This document shows, piece by piece, positions 6,985-14,029 of a stretch of DNA of 20,463 nucleotides; within the stretch, counting starts at the first letter, position 1, and every line of letters begins with the position of its first letter. The position numbers and the translations under genes were made by a program. The notes beneath the pieces were generated by a model. It did no database searches, was not told where the DNA came from, and saw nothing but the letters and a program-made list of their open reading frames with translations. Origin of the DNA: Candidatus Atribacteria bacterium (GTDB taxonomy: Bacteria > Bipolaricaulota > Bipolaricaulia > UBA7950 > UBA9294); assembly GCA_004525685.1 (NCBI GenBank), contig SPBW01000017.1, forward strand, positions 1-20,463. Direction: 5' to 3'.

Positions 6985-7013
6985 ATCATATCAAACAACG
7001 GGCTCGTTCGAAA
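6985..7013 (-). promoter_or_regulatory. Possible pckA promoter
   Basis: On the minus strand TATGAT (6985-6990, five of six) lies 17 bases after TTTCGA (7008-7013, three of six). The predicted transcript would start near 6978 and begin with the 5'-UTR hairpin. The -35 is weak. Confidence 0.35.
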
Positions 7014-7101
7014 GGAAGTGCACAGTCGATGTGCTGGTTCTTGATGGTGATCAGGAAGCGTTCTGGCACGTTCTCAAGAAGTCTGCTAGTCAACAAGGAG
7101 G

Positions 7102-7163
7102 AGGAGACCTCTGATTGAAGCATGAAGCATGTCACACCAACGCAATCGGCCCAGAGGTCTCCT
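7102..7163. repeat. 12-bp perfect inverted repeat in the pckA/XRE intergenic region
   Basis: AGGAGACCTCTG (7102-7113) and CAGAGGTCTCCT (7152-7163) are exact reverse complements. The stem can be continued inside by ATTG/CAAT (7114-7117 with 7143-7146). The loop holds a tandem repeat GAAGCAT-GAAGCAT (7117-7130). It lies between divergent genes and belongs to neither coding region. Confidence 0.5.
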
Positions 7164-7223
7164 GATTTCCCGACTTCTCTACACACACGGAGTGCGCCAC
7201 TTCTCAGTTGACCATTGTGGTAT

Positions 7224-7246
7224 ATTCTGCTTGAAAAATCCAGAAT
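7224..7246. promoter_or_regulatory. Short dyad upstream of the XRE operon
   Basis: ATTCTG (7224-7229) and CAGAAT (7241-7246) form a 6-bp dyad with an 11-base AT-rich spacer, about 30 bases upstream of the -35 element. A regulator site is possible but weakly supported. Confidence 0.25.
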
Positions 7247-7274
7247 CTTGGGCGTGTCCAAGCAACTCGGTACA

Positions 7275-7303
7275 TAGACGACTCTGCAATATCTGACTAT
7301 ACT
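7275..7303 (+). promoter_or_regulatory. Sigma-70-type promoter of the XRE-protease operon
   Basis: TAGACG (7275-7280, four of six) and TATACT (7298-7303, five of six) are separated by exactly 17 bases. Transcription would start near 7310, inside a 12-bp palindrome, about 28 bases before the XRE start codon. Confidence 0.5.
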
Positions 7304-7307
7304 CTGG

Positions 7308-7319
7308 CGTATCGATACG
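7308..7319. promoter_or_regulatory. Palindromic operator candidate at the XRE promoter
   Basis: CGTATCGATACG is a perfect 12-bp palindrome placed at the predicted transcription start, between the -10 element and the ribosome site. This is a usual place for an autorepressor of the XRE family, so it is the natural candidate for the neighbouring regulator's own operator. Confidence 0.45.
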
Positions 7320-7337
7320 AGATACAAGGAGAATCGC

Positions 7338-7769
7338 ATGGCGACATTCGGCGAGAGAATCAGGGATCTACGTCAAGAGCAGGGCCTGACACAATGGCAG
7401 GTCGCCAATCACACCGGAGTCTCCAACACGTACATCTCGGCTCTCGAGAGCGGACGCAAGCCAGCTCCTCCTCACGCTATCGTCACGGCTTTGGCCTCAT
7501 GTCTGCAGGTCAGCGAGGACACGTTGTGGGATCTCGCCCGTACTGAGCGCGAAAATCGGCTACGACGGCGAATCGATGGAATCCCCACGTCTAAGCGGAC
7601 GAATCATCCTCTCAGTGTAGCGCGCGTCGAAACAGAACCTGATGCGTCAAGCGCACTTCTGGATCAGGCGATGCAATCGCTACGAGCAAGCGCGAAGAAT
7701 CCAAAACAGCGCCGTACCCTCGCGGACGCCCTCGAGGCACTGGGGAAAAGCCTTCGATGGAATTCCTGA
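7338..7769 (+). CDS. XRE-family transcriptional regulator
   Basis: A 143-residue DNA-binding protein. Residues 5-65 form a classical HTH_3 domain: 'FGERIRDLRQEQGLTQWQVANHTGVSNTYISALESGRKPAPP', with the helix-turn-helix at about 18-37. Residues 70-105 are a linker rich in Arg and Lys ('RENRLRRRIDGIPTSKR'), and 105-140 look helical, perhaps for dimerisation. There is no metal site, S24 LexA/CI-type self-cleavage domain or membrane segment. AAGGAG lies six bases before the ATG. The gene is followed after eight bases by the membrane protease gene, whose ribosome site GAGGTGAT overlaps this stop codon, so the two are surely co-expressed. Autoregulation through the palindrome at 7308-7319 and control by the protease are inferences. 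Confidence 0.88.
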   Translation: MATFGERIRDLRQEQGLTQWQVANHTGVSNTYISALESGRKPAPPHAIVTALASCLQVSEDTLWDLARTERENRLRRRIDGIPTSKRTNHPLSVARVETEPDASSALLDQAMQSLRASAKNPKQRRTLADALEALGKSLRWNS

Positions 7770-7777
7770 GGTGATCC

Positions 7778-9361
7778 ATGTTCAGGCGCAAAGCCAGCCC
7801 TGACAAAGCACTGTCCGTTGCTCGCATGACAATACTGGCAGCGGATTGTCAGGATTCGGGCATTGGCATCGTCATTGCGCGCCGTCCGTTTACGCTTCTT
7901 GTTCCCAGCCACTTGATCGAACTCATCAACGACGGGCAGTCGCAGTCGATCTCTGTCAATGGCATCGTCTACGAGGATGCCAAGGTTCTTCCCACACCCG
8001 CATTACAGCGCGATCATCTTTCCGTCCTCCAGTTCCGAAAGCAGCGATCGCGAGAGCTTGCGTCCGCGCACCTGCCCAGGAGAAACGTCGATCTGCGTCC
8101 GGGTCAGTCGATCTCGCTGCAGCATCTGGAATCTCGCCCCAACAGCACGGGCACAATCATCGATGTTCGAGAACGCGGCGACGGACGATCCGTGATTACC
8201 GATATCGAGGTTGCAGCGGGCGACAGCGGAAGTCCCCTGCTCGTATCAGGCCAGCTGGTGGCTGTCTGCCAAGGAATGATACAAAGCGGAGGGCCCGCAA
8301 CTGCCGTCGCGGTGCCGCTATCTCAAGATAGCTTCTTGGAGCTACGCAAGCTTCGTCGCCGCTATCGGACCACTGTGAGCAGTGCATTGATCTCTTCCCT
8401 GCTTGCTGTGGTACTGTCATTCGCTGGCTTTGCCATCTACTCTGCTAACTCGTTTACCTTGGAAGCCATCGATGTGCCTGAGGATGGGGGCATGGTCACC
8501 GCGACCAACGCGCAGACACTCACCCTGAAACCCTCATGGAGCCGAACCTTCGATACCCCCATTCGCAGCTCTCTTGCCCTTGCATCGACTGTTGATGGTG
8601 CGCTGGATCGCGTGGCCATTGGAACACTCTGTCATGAGGGGATCAACGGCGCCATTTGCCTGCTCGATTCAAAGGGAGATTCGCTTTGGTCCTATTCCAT
8701 ACCCGATGGCGAATGCATCTACTCGACGGAAACCGAGTCATACAACGGCTTCTTGGCTGACCGCATCTACACAGGCGATCTCGATCAGGATGGCCGTACC
8801 GAGCTTCTCGTCGTCTTCGTTCACGACCACTTCTACCCGTGTAAGCTCATTGTCTTCTCGATGGCAGGGGAGATCCTGGCCGAGTTCTGGCATCCCGGCT
8901 ACATTCGCACCATCGTCACTGGCAAGGTGGGCAGTTCGGACGACGTTTTCGTCATTGTCAGTGCCAGCAACAACGCGCTCAAGCACACGTATTGGAACCC
9001 TCAGACCCTGTTTGCGTTCCGAGGTCTAGACATCAGCGGCCAAGCGCCGCCCTACACGGGATCGTCTGGACGTCTGGATGCACTTGAGCCATCACATGAA
9101 CTGTGGACATGGGTCATCGTCAATATCGACCCCGAGACGATGCGAGCCAAGTGCGCGGATTTCAATCTAGTGGATTTGGACGGTGACGGTCTCAATGAGA
9201 TTCAAGCGCCCCTCTCAGATGGCCGATTCTACAACTTCAACGAATACGGCGATGTGATTGGCACACAACTAGGCGATCGATTCGTCCAGAGCTTCCCCGA
9301 TACCCCGCCGCCGCCTCTCGTTGAACTGTGGGAGTATCTCGATCGTATTGACGCGACGTAG
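7778..9361 (+). CDS. Single-pass membrane protein: trypsin-like protease domain, TM helix, FG-GAP/VCBS-like domain
   Basis: A 527-residue protein with an unusual layout. Residues 10-185 resemble a trypsin-like fold: 'LLVPSHLIE' puts a His at 45 where the catalytic His stands, 'RDHLSVLQF' offers Asp79 in the 'DLAVL' position, and 'AAGDSGSPLL' gives the nucleophile Ser150. The triad is thus apparently complete. There is no signal peptide. A basic stretch 'RKLRRRYR' precedes one transmembrane helix (about 199-223), which by the positive-inside rule leaves the protease in the cytoplasm and the C-terminus outside. Residues 230-527 contain two calcium-loop motifs of FG-GAP/VCBS type, 'DLDQDGRTE' (334-342) and 'DLDGDGLNE' (466-474), as in integrin-like beta-propellers. 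It is downstream of and co-transcribed with the XRE regulator. Proteolytic activity and the role are inferred; it may be a sensor. Confidence 0.8.
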   Translation: MFRRKASPDKALSVARMTILAADCQDSGIGIVIARRPFTLLVPSHLIELINDGQSQSISVNGIVYEDAKVLPTPALQRDHLSVLQFRKQRSRELASAHLPRRNVDLRPGQSISLQHLESRPNSTGTIIDVRERGDGRSVITDIEVAAGDSGSPLLVSGQLVAVCQGMIQSGGPATAVAVPLSQDSFLELRKLRRRYRTTVSSALISSLLAVVLSFAGFAIYSANSFTLEAIDVPEDGGMVTATNAQTLTLKPSWSRTFDTPIRSSLALASTVDGALDRVAIGTLCHEGINGAICLLDSKGDSLWSYSIPDGECIYSTETESYNGFLADRIYTGDLDQDGRTELLVVFVHDHFYPCKLIVFSMAGEILAEFWHPGYIRTIVTGKVGSSDDVFVIVSASNNALKHTYWNPQTLFAFRGLDISGQAPPYTGSSGRLDALEPSHELWTWVIVNIDPETMRAKCADFNLVDLDGDGLNEIQAPLSDGRFYNFNEYGDVIGTQLGDRFVQSFPDTPPPPLVELWEYLDRIDAT

Positions 9362-9392
9362 CATCCCTTGGCTCACTCGAATGACTGAAGTG

Positions 9393-10160
9393 TCACCCAT
9401 CCAATTCAAATAGGCGCATCGCATTGACGGTCGTCTGTTGGGCGACGTCATCGACTGACAATCCCTTGAGCTGGGCGATCTCTTCTGCGACGTACGATAC
9501 ATAGATGGGCTCGTTGCGGCGTCCCCGATAGGGAACCGGCGTGAGATACGGACAATCGGTTTCCAGCAGAATCCGATCGAGAGGGACGTGTTTGATAGCC
9601 GCTCGCAACGTCTCATTCTTCGGATACGTGAGCGGTCCGCCGACACCCAAATGCAACCCCAGTTCGAGGAATTGCACGGCGAGCGCTTCATCGCCAAGGA
9701 ACGAGTGAACGACACCACGGTGCTGCGCGCCTGCGTCTCTGAGAATGGCAACGAAGTCGTCTGTCGACTCCCGATTATGCAGGCAGATCGGCAATCCCAA
9801 CTCTGTTGCCAGATCGAGCTGCCGCGCGAAGACGCTGCGTTGCCGATCGCGGGGTGACAGATCACGGTAGTAGTCCAATCCAATCTCGCCGATGCCTACG
9901 ACAAGCTTGTCCTGAGCCAGTGTTTTCAGATCCTTGAGAGCGGCCCCATCCAGTGACGTCGCATTGTGTGGATGCACACCAACAGTGGCCCACATGTCGT
10001 GATATCGCCTGGCAAGACTGACGGCAGCCTGACTTGAGTGAAGCGACGAGCCGATAGTGAGAATGCCCATCGCTGCATCCGCGCAGCGCGTGATCACGGC
10101 CGCTCGATCGCGTTCGAAAGCACGATCATCCAGGTGAGCGTGACTGTCGATCCATTTCAT
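9393..10160 (-). CDS. tatD: TatD-family metal-dependent hydrolase (DNase)
   Basis: A 255-residue TIM-barrel amidohydrolase of the TatD family, metal-dependent nucleases linked to DNA repair, RNA quality control and D-aminoacyl-tRNA hydrolysis in various bacteria. All metal ligands are visible: 'DSHAHLDD' (His7, His9), 'GIGEIGLDYY' (Glu92), 'ICLHNRES' (His128), 'VHSFLGD' (His152) and 'LLETDCPYL' (Asp202). The length is normal. Its ATG overlaps the nnr stop codon by four bases (ATGA), so it is the last gene of the long minus-strand series, ending 31 bases from the convergent protease gene. No terminator-like hairpin was found in that gap. Confidence 0.93.
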   Translation of the reverse strand: MKWIDSHAHLDDRAFERDRAAVITRCADAAMGILTIGSSLHSSQAAVSLARRYHDMWATVGVHPHNATSLDGAALKDLKTLAQDKLVVGIGEIGLDYYRDLSPRDRQRSVFARQLDLATELGLPICLHNRESTDDFVAILRDAGAQHRGVVHSFLGDEALAVQFLELGLHLGVGGPLTYPKNETLRAAIKHVPLDRILLETDCPYLTPVPYRGRRNEPIYVSYVAEEIAQLKGLSVDDVAQQTTVNAMRLFELDG

Positions 10161-11707
10161 GATTCCAGCTCCTTCAATAGGCGCGGAAGCATCTCAATCA
10201 AATCAGATGGCGTGAGGGAGCGTTCAGAGAACGAAGCGGCCCAATGATCGGCAGCCAATCCGTGAATGAATGGGCCAGCAATGGCCGCATCGGCGATCGA
10301 ACTGCCGCCAGCTAGGAGACCCGCCATCAGCCCCGTGAGCACGTCGCCCGATCCTCCGGTTGCCAGTCCAGTATTTCCCGTGGGATTCACAACCAGCGGG
10401 CCCTTCGGCAGCCCGATGACTGTCGGACGCCCCTTGAGTACGACGGTGAGTGAATACAGCGAGAGGAACGAAGCGATAGCGTCCAATCGATTCGTATCCA
10501 CCTCTCGTGCTGTTGATCCAATCAGGGCAGCAAACTCGCCAGGATGCGGCGTCAAGACGGCTCTGTCAGAAATCGAAGCGAGAAGCTCAGGCCGATCTGC
10601 GATGGCATGGATGGCATCCGCATCGATCACCTGGTAGCCCGCGAATCCTCCAATGATGCGTCTTACCAACTCCGCAGTCTTTAGGTCCCGTGAAAGCCCA
10701 GGTCCGATTGCCAGCACATCGGCTTGTGCGAGCGGATCATGAAGGTGATCAAGGATGTCGGGATCGGTCAAGCGCCCATCACAATCGGGAAGGGGCACAG
10801 TGATGACTTCAGGCACAGCTGCCTGGATGACAGGGGCGATGGTTTCGGGCAATGCCACGCTCACCAATCCAGCGCCCGCTCGTAGCGCGCCCCGCGCACA
10901 TAGGATGGCCGCACCGGTCATTCCTTGGGATCCTGCGACGATGAGCACGCGGCCAAACGAGCCCTTGTGTCCTGCGGGCTGCCGTACTGGCAACATCGCG
11001 CGAATCTCCTGCGTGCTGGCAACATGCGCCATCGGCACGAGGGCATCTAGCAGATGCCGAGGATAGTCGACGCTCACGCATTGAACCTCACCACATAGCT
11101 CGGCAGCGGGATACAGCCAGTGGACTGGCTTATAGAACGCCATCGCCAATGTGAACTCCGCACGCACCGCAGGCTCTGGGAGACTCCCTGAGTCAGAGAG
11201 CAGGCCTGAGGGCACATCAAGGCTGATGATGGGAACGGCGACATCATTCATCATGGTGATGATGTCGGCATCTTCGTCAATCAAGGGACGCGTAAGCCCA
11301 CTTCCAAACAGGCCATCGATGATGCAATCCGCATCACCGAGAATACGACGTAGCAGGAACATCTCTGCGCCAAGCTGATGGATCGTGCCCCCCGCCTTGA
11401 TGAATTCTTCTGCCATGATGCGTACGAGCCGTGAGCACTGCACCATCTCGCGCAATATGAAGACCTCTACCTTGATGCCTGCCTGCAACAAGATACGCGC
11501 TACTACGAGGCCGTCGCCACCATTGCCTCCTGGTCCGGCGAGCACGATGGCCATTCGGGGGGGAGGCAGACGGTCGAGCATCCACTCTGCGGCATGGCTT
11601 CCAGCAGACTCCATCAGTTTGCGAGCGGATGTACCCGCTTGCACAGACGCATCATCGAGCGCGCGTTGCTGACTTGCGCTGAGAATCAAGCCACCCTTGT
11701 TGATCAT
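10157..11707 (-). CDS. nnr: Bifunctional NAD(P)H-hydrate epimerase / ADP-dependent dehydratase
   Basis: A 516-residue fusion that repairs hydrated NADH and NADPH. The N-terminal YjeF_N epimerase domain (about 1-225) holds 'GPGGNGGDG' (58-66) and 'LDVPSGL' (163-169). The C-terminal ribokinase-like dehydratase domain (about 235-515) holds 'KGSFGRVLIVAGS' (248-260), 'LTPHPGE' (385-391) and the catalytic 'GLATGGSGDVLTGL' (447-460). Both domains look complete, matching the bacterial fusion seen in E. coli YjeF. It overlaps the miaA stop by four bases at its start and the tatD start by four bases at its end, so translation of all three is probably coupled. Confidence 0.95.
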   Translation of the reverse strand: MINKGGLILSASQQRALDDASVQAGTSARKLMESAGSHAAEWMLDRLPPPRMAIVLAGPGGNGGDGLVVARILLQAGIKVEVFILREMVQCSRLVRIMAEEFIKAGGTIHQLGAEMFLLRRILGDADCIIDGLFGSGLTRPLIDEDADIITMMNDVAVPIISLDVPSGLLSDSGSLPEPAVRAEFTLAMAFYKPVHWLYPAAELCGEVQCVSVDYPRHLLDALVPMAHVASTQEIRAMLPVRQPAGHKGSFGRVLIVAGSQGMTGAAILCARGALRAGAGLVSVALPETIAPVIQAAVPEVITVPLPDCDGRLTDPDILDHLHDPLAQADVLAIGPGLSRDLKTAELVRRIIGGFAGYQVIDADAIHAIADRPELLASISDRAVLTPHPGEFAALIGSTAREVDTNRLDAIASFLSLYSLTVVLKGRPTVIGLPKGPLVVNPTGNTGLATGGSGDVLTGLMAGLLAGGSSIADAAIAGPFIHGLAADHWAASFSERSLTPSDLIEMLPRLLKELES

Positions 11708-12645
11708 TCCTCGCCCCGAAGCAGTCCAGGAGGCAGCTCCAACAGGATCTGCTCGATCACGTTATCTAGGGTACGGCACGTGGCATCGACCCAATGCACG
11801 GCCTTGTCATTGCGGAACCACGCCATTTGACGTCTGGCGAGTTGCCAAGTTCTGTCAGATACCCGGCGAACATACTCTTCTGGAGACATCGATCTCTCGA
11901 GCACCGCAAAGGCTTCAGGCACGCCAATCGTCCGATAGGCCTGTGATTTCTCAGTTAGCCCGTTCGCCCTCAGCTGATCGATCTCTCCAATGACGCCGCG
12001 TGCCAGCATCTCGCGCACGCGCGCTTCGATCAGCATCCGATGCGCCGTGCGCTCGCGAAGCAGACCAATCACATGAAAATCCTCAGGCAACGAGACAGCT
12101 TCGGCCTGCCACTGACTCATGGTTCTTCCTGTTGTGTGGTAGACTTCCAGCGCCCTGGTGATCCTCAACCGATCATTGCGATGAATCCTTTCGGCAGCTT
12201 GAGGATCCACGGCCTCGAGTTCCCCGAACAGGTCGTCAATCGCCCGCGCCTGCATGGCTTCGCGAAGCTGATCGTCCTTAGCCGTTCCCTCGAAGATTCC
12301 GCGGAGAAGTGCGGCCAGATAGAGGGTGCCGCCGCCTGCGATCAGGGGCTGATGTCCGCGTTGCCGAATCTGTGGAAGCAAACGTACGACGTCGCTGCGA
12401 AACGCCATCGCATCATACTCGCCATCAATCGGCACACAGTCGATCAGATGATGGGGGACGTCTCGTCGCTGCTCACGCGTTGGCTTGTCTGTGACAATAT
12501 CGAGTCCCGTGAAGAAGGCGCGTGAGTCCGCAGAGATGATCTCGCCGTTCAATTGGCGCGCCAACTCAAGCGCGACTGCCGTTTTCCCCGACGCTGTCGA
12601 ACCCAGAACAACGATCACCGGCTGACGGGCTTTGCAAGAGCCCAT
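11704..12645 (-). CDS. miaA: tRNA dimethylallyltransferase
   Basis: MiaA adds a dimethylallyl group to N6 of adenosine-37 in tRNAs reading UNN codons. The 313-residue protein has the family length. 'VLGSTASGKT' (13-22) is the P-loop, 'ISADSRAFFTGLDIVTDKPT' (37-56) corresponds to the usual 'ADSMQVYRGMDIGTAKPT', and 'DVPHHLID' and 'RITRALEVYHTTGR' are typical. Two variations are visible: 'SRAFF' instead of 'SMQVY' and 'GGGTLYLAALL' instead of 'GGTGLYIKALL', moderate divergence from the textbook sequence. The start is four bases after the rpoD stop, and the end overlaps nnr by four bases. Confidence 0.94.
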   Translation of the reverse strand: MGSCKARQPVIVVLGSTASGKTAVALELARQLNGEIISADSRAFFTGLDIVTDKPTREQRRDVPHHLIDCVPIDGEYDAMAFRSDVVRLLPQIRQRGHQPLIAGGGTLYLAALLRGIFEGTAKDDQLREAMQARAIDDLFGELEAVDPQAAERIHRNDRLRITRALEVYHTTGRTMSQWQAEAVSLPEDFHVIGLLRERTAHRMLIEARVREMLARGVIGEIDQLRANGLTEKSQAYRTIGVPEAFAVLERSMSPEEYVRRVSDRTWQLARRQMAWFRNDKAVHWVDATCRTLDNVIEQILLELPPGLLRGEE

Positions 12646-12649
12646 CGCA

Positions 12650-14029
12650 CTAGTCCTCTGCCAAGAGGAGTTCTCGGAATCGTTTCAATTCTGCTCTGCG
12701 TGAAGGGTGTTTCAGCTTCTCGATTGCCTTGATCTCAATCTGCCTGACACGTTCCCGCGTGATGTTGAACTTCAACGAGACGTCTTTGAGCGTGCGTGGG
12801 TGCCCGTCCTCGAGTCCATAGCGAAGCTTGAGAATCTCCCGCTCTCGTTCGTCTAGCTGATCCAATGCGCGCGACAGCTGCTCCTTGAGAAACATCCGGA
12901 ATGTCTCTTTGGTCGGAGACGGGGATGCAGGATCTTCGATGAAATCACCCAGCGTGTCTTCATCCTCTTCGCCAAACGGCCTCTCCAGAGATGCTGTGTA
13001 TTGGGAAACAGACTCGACTTTCTTGATCTTGTCGATCGACATCCCGGTCAACACGGACAAATCCTCCAACGTCGGTGCAGAGCCATGCGATTGAATGTAC
13101 TCTCGCTTCACGCGGTTCAGCTCGCGAACGGTTTCGATCATGTGAACGGGAACACGGATCGTGCGTGACTGATCGGCAATCGCACGTGTGATCGCCTGGC
13201 GAATCCACCAGGTGGCGTAGGTAGAAAACTTGTACCCGCGCATGTAGTCAAACTTCTCGACTGCCTTCATCAATCCCATATTGCCTTCTTGGATCAGATC
13301 CAAGAATGACAATCCTCGATTCATATAGCGCTTGGCAATGGATACGACCAGACGCAGATTGGAGATCGTGAGCCGGTCGCGAGCTGCAGTCCCCAGCGTT
13401 ACCAGCGTCTCCAATTCGTCGCGATCCGATGTCCTGGGAAGCTCGTCACCCAGTTTCTCTTCAAAGGCTGAGGAGATCATAAGTTCTGCCGCTGCATGTC
13501 CCTTCTCAACAAGCTCTTCGCACTGGGGCTTCTCGACCACAGACAGGCTCTTATCCTTCTTCAGCTTGGTTGCAGCTACTTTGCCGACAATGACGGCAAT
13601 CGATAACTCGGCATACGCGCCAATTTCCATCGCCTTGGCAAGCTCGACCTCGCCTTCTTTGGTCAGAAGAGGAACCTTTCCGATCTCGCGCAAGTAGGTC
13701 TTGACAGGATCCTCTCTGCGGGCGCTGGCCTTGCCGTTGATCCAATCTTGCCGAGCTCGGGTGACAACGCGTGACTCAGGTTTGGCTTCCTCTTCGGATT
13801 CCTCGTCATCGTCGTCCGAGTCATCCTCTAGCAAATCCTCAGGATCCGTAAGATCGTCATCATCCAAGACATCCAGCGTCTCTTCGTCGGAATCCTCAGC
13901 CTGCTCGCTCTTCTGGCTCACAGCCTCCGCTGTCACTGGATCCATCTGTTCTTCAGCTAGAATCTCGGGGACGCTCTCTTTCTTATGAGGTTTCGCTTTC
14001 GGGTCTTGTTTCTTCGTCTTGCTGCTCAT
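12650..14029 (-). CDS. rpoD: RNA polymerase principal sigma factor
   Basis: The 459-residue housekeeping sigma-70 directs RNA polymerase to the -35/-10 promoters seen in this window. After a Lys/Glu-rich N-terminal tail comes a strongly acidic stretch of Asp and Glu (about 44-83). Then follow region 1.2 'DPVKTYLREIGKVPLLT' (about 107-123), region 2 with 'NLRLVVSIAKRYMNRGLSFLDLIQEGNMGLMKAVEKF' and 'YATWWIRQAITRAIADQSRTIRVP', region 3, and region 4 with the HTH 'LKDVSLKFNITRERVRQIEIKAIEKLKHP'. The ATG at 14029 has GGAAGGGGA just before it; the upstream GTG at 14047 would use no such site. It overlaps the end of dnaG by 47 bases. Confidence 0.97.
   Translation of the reverse strand: MSSKTKKQDPKAKPHKKESVPEILAEEQMDPVTAEAVSQKSEQAEDSDEETLDVLDDDDLTDPEDLLEDDSDDDDEESEEEAKPESRVVTRARQDWINGKASARREDPVKTYLREIGKVPLLTKEGEVELAKAMEIGAYAELSIAVIVGKVAATKLKKDKSLSVVEKPQCEELVEKGHAAAELMISSAFEEKLGDELPRTSDRDELETLVTLGTAARDRLTISNLRLVVSIAKRYMNRGLSFLDLIQEGNMGLMKAVEKFDYMRGYKFSTYATWWIRQAITRAIADQSRTIRVPVHMIETVRELNRVKREYIQSHGSAPTLEDLSVLTGMSIDKIKKVESVSQYTASLERPFGEEDEDTLGDFIEDPASPSPTKETFRMFLKEQLSRALDQLDEREREILKLRYGLEDGHPRTLKDVSLKFNITRERVRQIEIKAIEKLKHPSRRAELKRFRELLLAED

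Noticed and set aside
8574..9029. Alternative plus-strand frame inside the protease gene
   Set aside because: The main frame carries the calcium loops and continuous domain pattern; this one has no start signal.
13701..13988. Plus-strand serine-rich frame
   Set aside because: It is the reverse complement of the Asp/Glu-rich segment of rpoD; the serine run is a by-product.
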